A stretch of 64,000 bases of DNA from Laburnicola sp. R22_1 (Eukaryota > Ascomycota > Dothideomycetes > Pleosporales > Didymosphaeriaceae): NCBI GenBank assembly GCA_014281115.1, contig JACONQ010000015.1, positions 62,001-126,000 of the forward strand. The letters run 5' to 3'. The position numbers were made by a program, and so were the translations under genes. Below the pieces are notes generated by a model. That model was not told the origin of the DNA. It worked only from the letters and a program-made list of their open reading frames with translations, and made no database searches. Positions 24,743 to 35,249 of this stretch are shown piece by piece. Each line of letters opens with the position of its first letter. The first letter of the stretch is position 1.

Positions 24743-25130
24743 AAATATATATTTAAACTACTAAGTAAGCTTAGTAGTCTTAGTATAATACTACTTTTAT
24801 AAGTAAAATTTTTATAAAAAGACTACTTAGAACTTTAGTAGGAAAGAAATAAGACTTTAGTGCAGCTACACTATAGCTATTTAGTTTTATCTTTTACTAT
24901 CCTAATTATTATAAATAATATAAGTTAATACATTAATAAATATATACTAGTTCTTAAAAGTAAAATAAAAGTAATATATACTAAATACACTATTACTATA
25001 TTAAGGTTATTTAATAAATCTTCTATTATTACTATAGCTTTCCATCCTACTATTTATTTAGATATTAATAGTAGTCTTACTAATACTAAGATATTTACTA
25101 ATACTAAAAAGTATATATTAGAGTTTTATA

Positions 25131-25314
25131 TTAAATATCTTCGTTGTGTAAAGATTCTAATTAAGGTCGAGTCCGCACTATACATAGAGAGGAGTAAAAT
25201 AGGAGGCACTCAAACCTAGTACCTAGCACACAGTAGTAGTAACAAAATATACACAAAATAACAATAATTTCATTGTTAACTTTCTTTACGGCAGTATTGT
25301 CGACGGTAGTCAAA
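25131..25314 (-). repeat. R2 element, truncated, with 13-bp target duplication
   Basis: Contains the R2 signature 'aaggtcgagtccgcacta'. Flanked by 'ttagagttttata' at 25118-25130 and 25315-25327. Shares its left edge with the three other R2 copies but is shorter on the right, which would be the 5' side if R2 reads on the minus strand. Confidence 0.65.
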
Positions 25315-25417
25315 TTAGAGTTTTATATAACTATTACCTAAATAATAACTATACTAAAGTTCTATTATATTTATAAGCTTACCTAGCGTAAAAAATAAAT
25401 ATACTTAACTATTTATA

Positions 25418-25611
25418 GGTTTTCTTTTTACGACTAAGAGGTTTCTAATAAAAATATTATAATAATAGTAGATATTCCTTTTACTATATACACAAAAAAG
25501 CGTTTTAAAATATTAATAAAAAGGGGTTAGCGCGTTAGCCTAAGCTTACTAAGCGAGCTTAGCGCGCCTACTCTAACTAAAAAAATCTATATATAATAAC
25601 TATAGGTAAGG
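25418..25611 (-). repeat. R3 element with 13-bp target duplication
   Basis: Flanked by 'ttaactatttata' at 25405-25417 and 25612-25624. On the minus strand it ends 'agaaacctcttagtcgt' plus an A-rich tail. Contains 'aagcgagcttagcgcgcc' on the plus strand. Confidence 0.65.
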
Positions 25612-26049
25612 TTAACTATTTATAAGGCTATTTTTATTTGCTAGTTAGATTAGTAGGTAGTTTAGTTTACTAAAAATAGAATAAATATATTTCTATATTA
25701 ATAAATAAAATTACTCTTTATTAGTAATAAAATCTAGTAAAAAACGTAAAAGGTAAATAATAAGGTTATTATTAAAAAGCTATAAAGTAGTAAGAGTGTT
25801 ATATAGATTTATAAGATCTTCTTAGCTATTATTACTATTATTACTATTAAGTTAACTTATTTAAATAAGTATACTACGTAGTAGTATAAGTGTAGATAAC
25901 TAATAATAGTAGTAGTAATAAGCTAAGTATACTATATATACTATAGATAAATTTTATATAAATTAGAAGCTTATAAAGTATAGAGTTATTACAATATTTA
26001 AGGTTAGTCTTTAATTAAAATTAGGTATAGTATATAGTAGTATATATAA

Positions 26050-26420
26050 TCTTCTATTTTAATTTATTTTAACCTTAAACTAAAAAGAAATTAAAAAAGG
26101 TATTTAGTAAACTAACTATTTTTAAATATATAATATAAAAATTATCTAGGTATTGCTAAAGTATATTATTAATATATAATTAAAATATACCTATGGTATT
26201 ATATAACCTAAATGGTATTATAAAGTACTTATATAGTCTATACTATATTAAAAATATAGGTTTTTTTATTATCTTTCTTAACTTATATACTATTAAAAAT
26301 AGTAATAATATTAATAATACTTATAATTTAGGTTCTAGTTAAGTATACTATAGTCTTCTTAATAGATAAAAGCATATTTTAGTTTTTCTTAGTAGCCTTA
26401 TAAAGTGCTTTATAGTCTAT
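26050..26420 (-). pseudogene. Gypsy-type reverse transcriptase fragment
   Basis: Minus-strand translation, allowing TAG/TAA for CAG/TGG, follows the reverse-transcriptase path 'FN.I.VKKDNK.KTYIF' then 'V..YLVMPFGLTNAP'-like spacing and a decayed 'YINd.L' block. Extremely AT-shifted; it belongs to one of the retroelement shells around R3. Confidence 0.5.
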
Positions 26421-26743
26421 ATAAATTTATAAACTTTTTTAGACTTTTTAATATATAGCACTAAAGTAGTATATAGTAAACTACTAAAGTAAATAAAACT
26501 TTTTCCTATTATTATATTATTATAAGCTTTAACTATCTTATACTTTTTATAAATAAGTTTATAAATTTTTAGCTTTAGTACTACTACTTTAGAATTGAAA
26601 TTAATAGTATAGTCTATTTTAAGATATTAGAAAAAAAGCTTATTCGTCTTCTTAGGGTTAGATCTATAGACTAAATTTACTAAAAGAAAGTAATAATAAT
26701 TTTATAATTTATTAGTAAGTTAGTAAAAGTTACTTAATCTTCT

Positions 26744-26918
26744 TTACAGTTTTTTTTTATAACTAAGAAGTTTCTAATAGAAATATTATAATAATAGTAG
26801 ATATCCTTTCTACTATTATATATGTAGAAAAGTATTTTAAAGTATTAATAAAAAAGGTTAGTATATTAAAAGTAAGCTTAGTAGACTTAGCGCGCCTACT
26901 TTAACTAAAAGAAATCTA
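26744..26918 (-). repeat. R3 element, joined to a longer upstream unit
   Basis: R3 core with the same T-rich (minus strand: A-rich) left edge 'ttttttttataactaag'. Unlike the copies at 25418 and 28251 it continues past the core. After the R1 insertion (26934-27055), the sequence 27071-27550 matches the unit upstream of R3 at 43600-44065. Confidence 0.55.
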
Positions 26919-26933
26919 TATATAAACTATAGT

Positions 26934-27055
26934 TTTTTTTATAATTATCTTCTTCACGCTCTTTTTAATTACTAAGCAGAGGGCTCTGCCTTTTTTATTA
27001 TATTATTTAAGATAGAAGCCTTTATTATGCTACCCCTAGGTAGTTAATTTAACGC
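26934..27055 (-). repeat. R1 element with 15-bp target duplication
   Basis: The clearest R1 insertion: the 15-mer 'tatataaactatagt' flanks it at 26919-26933 and 27056-27070, and the homologous site at 44060-44095 lacks it. Minus-strand reading starts 'gcgttaaattaactacc' and ends 'gataattataaaaaaa'. No inverted terminal repeats. Long variable duplications and an A tail are hallmarks of LINE-mobilised retroposons (SINE-like). Confidence 0.78.
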
Positions 27056-27070
27056 TATATAAACTATAGT

Positions 27071-27755
27071 AAGGCTATATTACTATACTAGATTAAAGTA
27101 GGAGAAAAGAATAAAAAGGTACTTATTATACTATTATTTTCCTCTACTATTATTTTTAAAAATTATTAAAAGTAATAGCTATTATATTAATAAGTTTATA
27201 TTACTTATAAAATATATACTAAATAAAAGCTTATATATATTATAGGTACACTAATACTTTATCTTTATATTAAAGTTAATCTTAATAAGGCTTTTACTAT
27301 TACTCTATTTTCTACTATTTTTTTAAAAAATTTTAATATTAATACTAATACTGCTATTAAAGCTACTTAAAAGTACGCTTTAATTTATTTACTTAAAGTT
27401 ACTAGACCTATACTATAATACTACTTTATTTAGAAAATTATTAATAAGTTAAAATAAAAGATATACCTTACTCTATATAAGGTAGTTTTAGTATACTAGT
27501 TAAACTAGCAATAAATTAGTAACTATAAGCACTATAATAAATATATAGAGTTTTTATTATAATTTATTATATTACTATAAGTTAGAATAGTAGTAATAAA
27601 GGGTAAGATTAAGCAGTAAAAGAAGGTATTTATTAATAAGTTACTAGAAGAAAAGAGTATTATATAAATATATTAAATCTTTATAGTTATAGTATTAGGT
27701 AGTAAGTATAATATATAAGTATATTATGTAGTAGCGTATAAATATAGTATAATTA
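27071..27755. repeat. dispersed unit, inverted copy at 43600-44065
   Basis: About 480 bp (27071-27550) align in reverse complement with 43600-44065, e.g. 'aaatatatactaaataaaag' against 'agtatatatcttataagtag'. 27551-27755 continues without a match noted. No protein domain assigned. Confidence 0.5.
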
Positions 27756-27759
27756 CTAC

Positions 27760-27955
27760 TGTTAGGGATTCCTGAGGTGCGGCACGCCCGACGGAAGGTT
27801 CCGCCGAGCCCCGGAACCTTACCCGATTAGGCATTAGCGCCTCGGCTACGTGTGCGTATATAAGGCAGCTGTTAACAGTCTTTATACGCGACCTCGACAT
27901 CTTAGTAAAATCAACTTCTTAATTTCAACCTTTGATGCCTTGAGTGATCCCTTAC
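27760..27955 (+). repeat. solo LTR, almost free of RIP
   Basis: A 196-bp GC-rich island in AT-rich DNA. Starts 'tgttagggattcctgagg' and ends 'gagtgatcccttac'. The flanks are 'actact' on both sides (27755-27760 and 27956-27961), giving a 5-bp duplication whose exact phase is ambiguous by one base. Contains a TATA-like 'gtatataagg' (27857-27866). Terminal 'gttaggga' and 'tcccttac' are imperfect inverts as in LTRs. Family unlike Gypsy-1 and Gypsy-2; no internal region nearby. Confidence 0.78.
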
Positions 27956-27961
27956 ACTACT

Positions 27962-28250
27962 AATAGTAATAATAAAGTAAGTTAGTTTTTATATATACTT
28001 TAAGTAAATTTAGTAACTATTAGAGTCCTTATAAATAATAAAAAATAAGTGTATAATTTATATATAAACTATTATTATATTAGTAAAGACTAGAAGTAAA
28101 CTATATTTTTAGGTGCTAAACTAGAGCAGTCTTTCTATCCTAACCTATATAGGCTTAAATTAAAATTAAAATATAGTTAAAAGGGCAATTAACACTAAAT
28201 AAATAAGGTAACTAAACTTCTTTATATATTGTTTAAAATTAGTGTTTATA
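27962..28250. repeat. fragment shared (inverted) with about 36200-36345
   Basis: 28085-28200 aligns in reverse complement with 36235-36345 ('gcgctaaactagagcggtct' on that strand). Origin unknown; likely another retroelement piece. Confidence 0.45.
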
Positions 28251-28368
28251 GTTTATTTTTTTATAACTAAGAGGTTTCTAATAAAATTATTACAATAATA
28301 GCAGTTATTTCTTCTACTATTATTAGTATAAAAAAGCGTTTTAAGATAGTATTAATAAAAAGAGGTTA
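28251..28368 (-). repeat. R3 element, short form, with 12-bp target duplication
   Basis: 118 bp flanked by 'ttagtgtttata' at 28239-28250 and 28369-28380. The minus strand ends 'agttataaaaaaataaac'. Same 3' edge as the longer R3 copies, truncated at the other side. Confidence 0.7.
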
Positions 28369-28420
28369 TTAGTGTTTATAACTATATAGTATTATATAGT
28401 ATATAACTGCTTTTTATTAT

Positions 28421-29857
28421 TGTCTTTTTATAACCTTTCTTAATTACTAAATAAAGGGCTCTGCTTTTTTTATTTTGTTATTTAAAATAAAAGCCTTTAT
28501 TATTCTACTCTTTCTCCTGGGCAGAAGTATAAACTGCCTCTACTTATCAGTTTTTAAGTGGCCCCACTACGTTCAATTACTGCTTTTTTTTATTGCGTTA
28601 CCAGTGCCCATATAACGTAATATTACGTGCAAGCGCTAAGCCCTGGGACTAAAGCGTATTAAAGTTTCACTAACGTTCTCTCCCTAGCTTTTAAGATAAC
28701 AAACTTATAATAATAACACTCTAACTTACTTACTCGCCCACTATGTTACTAGATAATTAATATTCACCTTTTAACCTTTTGCCGCGTTACTAGACAATCC
28801 ACTACTTAAAACTTCTAGATGTATACTCTGCCACCATTATAATATATAATAAATTGCGCGCACGCCCACTTCTAATACTAAATAGCACCCTACTATTCTT
28901 TGCTAATAATCTATTAACTTATTAATCTCTAGATACCTAGTTATTACTCTACCTATCTCCTATAGAAATTTTGTAGTATAAGCGCGTACCTGTATATTAT
29001 CTACGTCTCTAGCACCTACTTAGTATAGCTGTTATTATAAAAGCAACAAGCTATTAATTAAAAATCCAATATTGCTTATGGCCCTTAGCAGTAATTACTC
29101 CTATAAGCTATGCAGCGGTATATAGCCGCTAGCCTAGACTCTTACTTTATAAAAATGTCTATATTTTTCTAGTTTTTATCCTTAACAGTTGTAAGCACCT
29201 TGCACCCAAACTAGCATAGGGTAATCTATATTATAAGGCTTATCCCGCCTTTAATTCTAGGCTCCTACTTACTAATATTTATATTCTGCTTAATGTGGCG
29301 ATCTAATTCTATGGCAGCTATCTACTCGCTGCATAGGTCCTTAGTATAGACTATATAGTTTTTAATATTAAGCGGCGTCTGGCTATTATACCTAGCTACG
29401 TTATACCTGGCCGCGTTATTATTTACATCTTCTAGGTAGGAGCGCGACATCGCACATCTGGTGGCGATGGCAATAGCGTCTTTAGGGCGAGAAATAGATA
29501 TAGCAACCTTAAGATCTTGCGTAACAATCGAATATATTGTGTAGTAAATAGATAAACACTTAATTTATATCTAGTTACGAATTTTATATTGTATCTGTGT
29601 AGGTAATTACGTGTTATATTATTACTTTAGTACCTAGTACATCTTGTAATCGACTACCTCTAGCAGGAGGAGCCGATTTGCATGTGCTAATAAATAGTTC
29701 CTAGCCTAACCTATTTGTCTCTAAGCTGCTTTATCTTTTTAATGCGTTTTTAGCACACCCATAGCTTTCCCTTATAGCGTTGTACCGTATACTAAAAGGT
29801 CTACGATGTTTCTCTTCCTAATATTATTCTACCCCTAGATAGATTTAATTAACGCTA
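28421..29857 (-). repeat. R1 element split by a 1.3-kb insertion
   Basis: R1 sequence runs 28421-28508 up to 'tattattctac' and resumes at 29822-29857 with the same 'tattattctac' followed by 'ccctagatag'. The 11-mer is therefore a target duplication made by the insert 28509-29821. Confidence 0.7.
28509..29821. mobile_element. unidentified 1.3-kb insertion with 11-bp target duplication
   Basis: Bounded by perfect 11-bp repeats (28498-28508 and 29822-29832). Ends are 'tctttctcctgggcag' and 'tgtttctcttcctaa'; no convincing inverted repeat. Composition is less AT-shifted than its surroundings, and both strands contain broken frames that I cannot assign. A 9-11 bp duplication would fit a Mutator-like element or a retroposed copy. 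Confidence 0.55.
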
Positions 29858-29883
29858 TATAGTAAATAAGTTAATAGTAATAT

Positions 29884-30050
29884 TAAAGATCTTTATCGTG
29901 TGGAGATTCTAACTAAGGTCGAGTCCGCACTATATATAGAGAGGAGTAAAACAGAAGGCACTAAAATCTAGTACCTAGCACACAGTGGTAGTAATAAAAT
30001 ATACACAAAATAACCATAATTTTGTTGTCGACTTTCTTCACGGTAGGTTT
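29884..30050 (-). repeat. R2 element, truncated, with 10-bp target duplication
   Basis: Flanked by 'atagtaatat' at 29874-29883 and 30051-30060. Carries 'aaggtcgagtccgcacta' and the same left edge ('taaagatcttt') as the other R2 copies. Confidence 0.62.
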
Positions 30051-30152
30051 ATAGTAATATATTTTTATAAAACTAACATATTCTATTAGTAGCCCGGATA
30101 GATTAGTCCGCCAGATAGTTTTTGCCAAGACTATAACACTTCACTATGAATT

Positions 30153-31853
30153 ATAATATCTTAATAACACAACGCGTTATTATCTAATTAAGAAGGCAGA
30201 ATTGAGCTTGCCCTTTACGCCTATTAGAATAAGCAAATTTTAAGCCTATGATGCGCTGCTGCAGTATATAATATCCCAAAGTCTACACTAAGTAATTAAA
30301 TTAACAAAATTACTGCCTAAGCAGATACACAATTAGGCATCGCAAAGCTTACTATAACTAAAGAGCAGACGCTTATATATTATATTCTTAATCTAGATTC
30401 GCGAGGATTTGCACCCTAGCTAGGTAAGGTGGAAGATATGGCTAACAAACTGCTAGCTGCGTGGCATAGAGACCCTATAGGACAATGCTAGGCTTAGCGC
30501 TTTGTAAAGCGCGTACCTGAGCTTAAAATAGCTTTTAATTAAGCGAAGAACTAACAGAGAATATAATAGGAAGACCTAGAGGTTATAAACGCGTGGTTTT
30601 AGCTAGTAGAGGACATAAAAGCCAAGTATAGAGTGCAGGATAAAGACATCTATAACTTTAATAAAATAGGCTTCCAGATAGGAGTTATTGGCTTAATAAA
30701 GATTGTAACTAGTTTAGAAAGACGTTCTTAACCTACACTTATTTAGCCAGGTAACCGCGAGTGGGTTATAGTGATTTAGAGTATTTGCGCTACTAGGTAT
30801 ACTGCCCCACCCTTTATTATCTATAAAGAGCGAGTCTACATCTCAGCGTAGTATAAGGAGACTAGTATCCCCCGCAATTAGAAGCTCTTAGTCTCTGGGA
30901 CTAGCTAGACTAATAGCGAGCTTAGAGTTACGTGGTTGAAGCACTTTAACGCGTATATAAGGCCGCGCATAGTAGGATTATAGAGGTTACTTATTCTGGA
31001 CGGCTATAAGAGCCACTACTTCTAGGATTTTAAGGATTATTGTCTAGAACAGAAGATCCTAACACTCTATATGCTAGCGCACTTATCTCATATTCTCCAG
31101 CCGCTTAATATAGTCTGTTTCGCGCCACTAAAGCTGAAGTACTTCTAGCGCGTGCGGGACTTGGCGCGCTAACGCGTCTTTTACTATATTAATAAAGAGG
31201 GCTTCTTACTAGCCTTTTGCGACGCGTTTTTTAATATGTTTACACTAGAAAACTATAAGAAAGCCTTTAAGGCCTCTAGACTTGTTTCTTTAGATGCGTT
31301 AGTAGTAGTAGATCGCCTTAATGTGCGTATTCACACTCCACCTTAGGGTACCCTACTAGATACACTATGGCAAGCCAGGACCTTAAGCAATACTCTTAAG
31401 TTTGGATCCTAGTTAAAGCTTGTACGCAACTCTTTTATTCGGTCTCTACCCAATACTAAATTGAGCTACTTATAGCTTATAAAAGGTGCTAAACTTATGC
31501 TCTACTATGGTGTACTTTAAGAGACCCGTATTAAGGAACTTGAGGAGTAAATTAAGGTTCTAACGAAGCGAAAAACGCGTAAAAGAAAGCGCATTCAGAA
31601 AGGTGGGACGCTAGGCTTTGCTTAGGGAGCAGATTTGGGAGTAGAAAGCCCTTCTATTAGGGTGAAGTTGTCGAAAAGGGCGCGAGGTAGTGGTGAGGGA
31701 GAGGCAGGTCCCTTAACACAACGCCGCTGTGGGAGGTGTAGAGAGTCTGGGTACAACTTAAGGACCTGTCAGATAGATAAAGAGATAGAGGAGGAGTTAG
31801 ATATTACCCTTAGCGGCTTATTTTCAGATAGTGTTGATAGTAAATTAGAGTGA
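30153..31853 (+). pseudogene. transposase of H (pogo type)
   Basis: Reads through the usual order: N-terminal HTH (30150-30400), 'YNFNKIGFQIGVI' near 30650 (first Asp now Asn), 'LLILDGYKSHYF' near 30987 (second Asp retained), 'PLNIVCFAPLKL' near 31100. A cleaner C-terminal segment (31635-31853) holds the zinc knuckle 'RRCGRCRESGYNLRTC' and an acidic end. Multiple stops. Confidence 0.75.
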
Positions 31854-32292
31854 TTTTATTATAGGTTACTATAAGGTCAAAAATAACGGGTTAACTTTAT
31901 CTTATAATAGTACGCACTTAGTGACTAAAAATTAGATAAAGTACTACTTAAGATATAGTATGCTTTACTGTAAATCATAATAAGTATACTATATATTGCC
32001 TACGTATAGTATAGTAGATAATATATTATATATTATAGGGAGTCTTGTTGTAAGTTCGTATTGCTAAGAGAGGCTTCTTAGCTTTACGCGGCTGCTACAG
32101 CCGCGCAAAGAGGCTGTATAATATAAAAAGTAGATTAAATAGTAACTTAGTATATTGTAAGTTATAGTAGATTATTATGAGTCACTATAAAGTAATGTTG
32201 GTGATGTTCTATAATAAGTTATAAGGGACCTCGAAGTTGCTAAGAAAAACTGTCCGGGCTACTAATCTGTTCGAGCTACTAATAGAATATGT
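31854..32292. other. 3' untranslated part of transposon H
   Basis: Contains a G+C-rich hairpin 'gcggctgctacagccgc' (about 32089-32105) in otherwise AT-rich sequence, then the right inverted repeat. No coding signal. Confidence 0.45.
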
Positions 32293-32294
32293 TA

Positions 32295-33150
32295 TATTAT
32301 TAATTTTTTTATTAAAGATATCCCTACTAAGATCTAATAATTCTAACCTATTCTAGTAATAGGGTTTAATTAAAATTATAGAGTTAGACTCTTTAGCAAC
32401 TATTATAGAAATAGTATATTTTAAAATAGTATTAATTTTATTTTTAGTAGTTTTCTTATAGGTTAAACTATTAGATAGCTTATTATTATAGATATTTTAG
32501 GCAAAGCTTCTTCTAAATAGATTACTAGATAGTAAGCTAATATAAAATTTAAAAACTATATTTCTTTAAAGGTAGGCATAGGTATATATTAGTCTATTTA
32601 ATTTATTTCTAATAATATATTAAACTTTCCTATTTCTATAATATAATAGAGTACTAAACTAATATATATTCTATACCTTATAGTAACTTTTATAGTAGTA
32701 TAAAGTTTAGTAAAAAAATTCCTATTAGCTAACGCAAGTCTAATAGGTTACTTAAGTATAATTTCTTTTAGCTATTATTATTAAACTATTTTTTAGTAAA
32801 TAAAATATATAATAGCTTTTATATTAACTAAAGTTTAAATATATAACTACTTATAGAAAATAGATAGCTTAATATATTTATTAAATTTTAGTTAGTAAGT
32901 AGTAGTTAATATAAATACTATTTTTAATATAGTTATAAAAATAGTATAAATAATAAAAGACTTATTAAGAGTATTATAACTAGCTATAGCTTTTAAATAT
33001 TAAATAGTTTACTATACCTTTTTTAAGTTCTATAGTAGTATTACTTTTAATTATAATTTAGTTTAAATGTATTTTATTTTCTAACTTACTTTCTTTAAAG
33101 TTAGTTTTATAATAATATTCTTTATTTTTATTCTTTATATTCTCTATATA
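32295..33150. other. AT-rich retroelement debris
   Basis: No frame or terminal repeat identified; base pattern is RIP-like. Confidence 0.4.
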
Positions 33151-33254
33151 TATTGTTAAATGATCTAGAGCTAGAATAATAAAGACTTTTATCTTAAATA
33201 ATATAATAAAAAAGTAGAGCCCTTTACTTAGTAATTAAAAAAAGAGTGTAAAAT
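33151..33254 (+). repeat. R1 element
   Basis: Matches the R1 core from 'gttaaatgatctagagctag' to 'aaaaaagagtgtaaaatag'. Target duplication not identified. Confidence 0.55.
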
Positions 33255-34075
33255 AGATAATTACAAAAAAAGCGTATTTAAACTACTAAGCCAGCTTAAT
33301 AATCCTAGCGCGTATATTCTCTATATAAGCTATATTTATAATAGTAACTAGTACTAAAATATTTTTATATAAAATAAAGTCTTTATATTTATAAAAAGTA
33401 TTCTTATTATAGATAGTATAACCTAGCTTACTATATTTAAAGCATAAGTCTAGTTTACTTATAGAGTTATATTTCTCTATAGTATGTTTATAAATAAGAA
33501 TTTAAAAAGCGTAATCTTTTTAAATTAAAGAATAATCTCTTAGAAACTACTTTTAAGTAAAGTTTTAGTAAACAATAAAATTAATTTCTTTAATCTAAAG
33601 TGTAACTAACTATTATTATTTAAGTTATATTATTATAACTAGTAAGCTTATAAAAACAGTATTATTATCTTATTTAAAATAATACCTAATAATACCTATT
33701 ATACCAAATAACTATCTATAAGGTAATAAGTATATTATACTTTTTCTATCTTATCTATTAATAGAAAATTTATATTATAAGAAATTAGCCTTACTATGGT
33801 GTAAACATATTTAAATATATTTATTAAAGTATACTATTATAAAGCTTTTACTCTATTTCTACTATTTTATTATAAAATATATATATTTTATTTAGAGGCT
33901 ATAGTAAATTATCTAGTAAAAATATAGAGTTAAGAATTAGACATACTAAGCTTTATATATTATCTTTAATAAAGTAGTAAATATAGTAAACTTTAATCTC
34001 TTTCAAGAGTAATATAAGGGCTTAATTTATAGTAGTAATATACTAGTACTTATAGTTTTTATTTTCTTTACTATA
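33255..34075. other. AT-rich DNA, no gene seen
   Basis: Continuous TpA-rich sequence with no assignable domain. Confidence 0.4.
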
Positions 34076-34186
34076 TGGTATTAAATTAACTACCTAGAGG
34101 TAGTATAACAAAGGCTTTTATCTTAAATAATATAATTAAAAAAGTAGAGCCCCTACTTAGTAATTAAAAAGAGTGTAAAAAGGTAG
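34076..34186 (+). repeat. R1 element
   Basis: R1 core from 'tattaaattaactaccta' through 'agagccccta' to 'aaaaaggtagtaattata'. Confidence 0.58.
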
Positions 34187-34613
34187 TAATTATAAAAAAG
34201 CAAACTAACTAAGTATACTATTTTATTTATTAAAACTCTTTTTTAAACTATTATATATTTTAAATAGTATATTAGTAGTTAGCCTTTAGATTATAAAGTT
34301 TTATTAAAGTGTTTTTATTTATATTTATAGTATTATTATACTTACTTTATAGTTTTTATTTTATATGCATAATTCTTTAGTTAAGTGTTTAGCTATTTTT
34401 TAAGTTTTTTTAATTACTACTAGATTAACTCTACGCTATCTATAAGTATTAAATAAAGTATTATAAACTTATTATAATTACTTATAAACTTTAATATTTA
34501 TACTTCTAGCTATATTATATATATTATGTAAGTATTAAAAAATAGCCTTTAAAATATTAAGTTGTAATAACCTTTTAACTAGCTATTTACCTAATTTAGT
34601 ATATTTAATAATA

Positions 34614-34721
34614 TGGCGTTAAATTAACTATCTAGGGGTAGCACGATAAAGGCTTTTATCTTAAATAACATAAAAAAAGTAGAGCCCCCTGCTTAGTAAT
34701 TAAAAAGAGCGTAAAAAGGTA
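34614..34721 (+). repeat. R1 element with 14-bp target duplication
   Basis: 108 bp flanked by 'tatatttaataata' at 34600-34613 and 34722-34735. Begins 'tggcgttaaattaac', ends 'gagcgtaaaaaggta'. Confidence 0.68.
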
Positions 34722-34969
34722 TATATTTAATAATAATATTAAATTATATATTAGAATAAGTTTGTATATCATAATAAATTTTACTATATTAGTTAACCTA
34801 AAGATCTTTTTATTTATTTCTCTTAAGTATTATCAAACTATATTTTTAAATTATATTCTAATTTACTAGTATTATTAATAAAGCCTTTAATTTTTATAAA
34901 TGAGTTAAAAGCTTATAGTAAAGTGTGTTATTACCTATTATAAATAAAAGTAAATAAGAAGTTAAAGTA

Positions 34970-35245
34970 TTAAAGATCTTTGTTGTGTAGAGATTCTAAC
35001 TAAGGTCGAGTCCGCACTACACACAGAGAGGAGTAAAATAGAAGGTACTATAACCTAGTACCTAGCACATAGTAGTAGTAATAAAATATACACAAAATAA
35101 CGATAATTTCGTCGTTAGTGTTCTGTACAATAGTATCGTTAATAGTAGTTAATAAATAGTCTACTATTTAGCATAATTAGATTATATATTATCTCTTAAC
35201 TAGTGGACTATTAAAGAGCTATAGTAGAGTGCGAAGTTGTAACTA
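34970..35245 (-). repeat. R2 element, long form
   Basis: Aligns with 44637-44925 along about 275 bp, including 'actagtggactattaaagag'. Its right (5') edge was not found; beyond 35245 it diverges from the 44637 copy and may continue into the unit at 35250-36100. Confidence 0.6.
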
Positions 35246-35249
35246 TAGT

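Larger units (their letters stand above)
30076..32292 (+). mobile_element. pogo/Fot1-like transposon H
   Basis: 2217 bp; ends 'acatattctattagtagc' and its inverse near 32274-32292; TA at 30074-30075 and 32293-32294. Both ends carry two related copies of a 'cccgga(t/c)ag..ttagt' block before 'tttttgccaag'. Longer than C, E, F and G because of about 440 bp after the transposase (31854-32292). Confidence 0.85.

Noticed and set aside
31635..31853. Stand-alone zinc-knuckle protein
   Set aside because: It is the C-terminus of transposase H, which happens to have no stop after its last Met.
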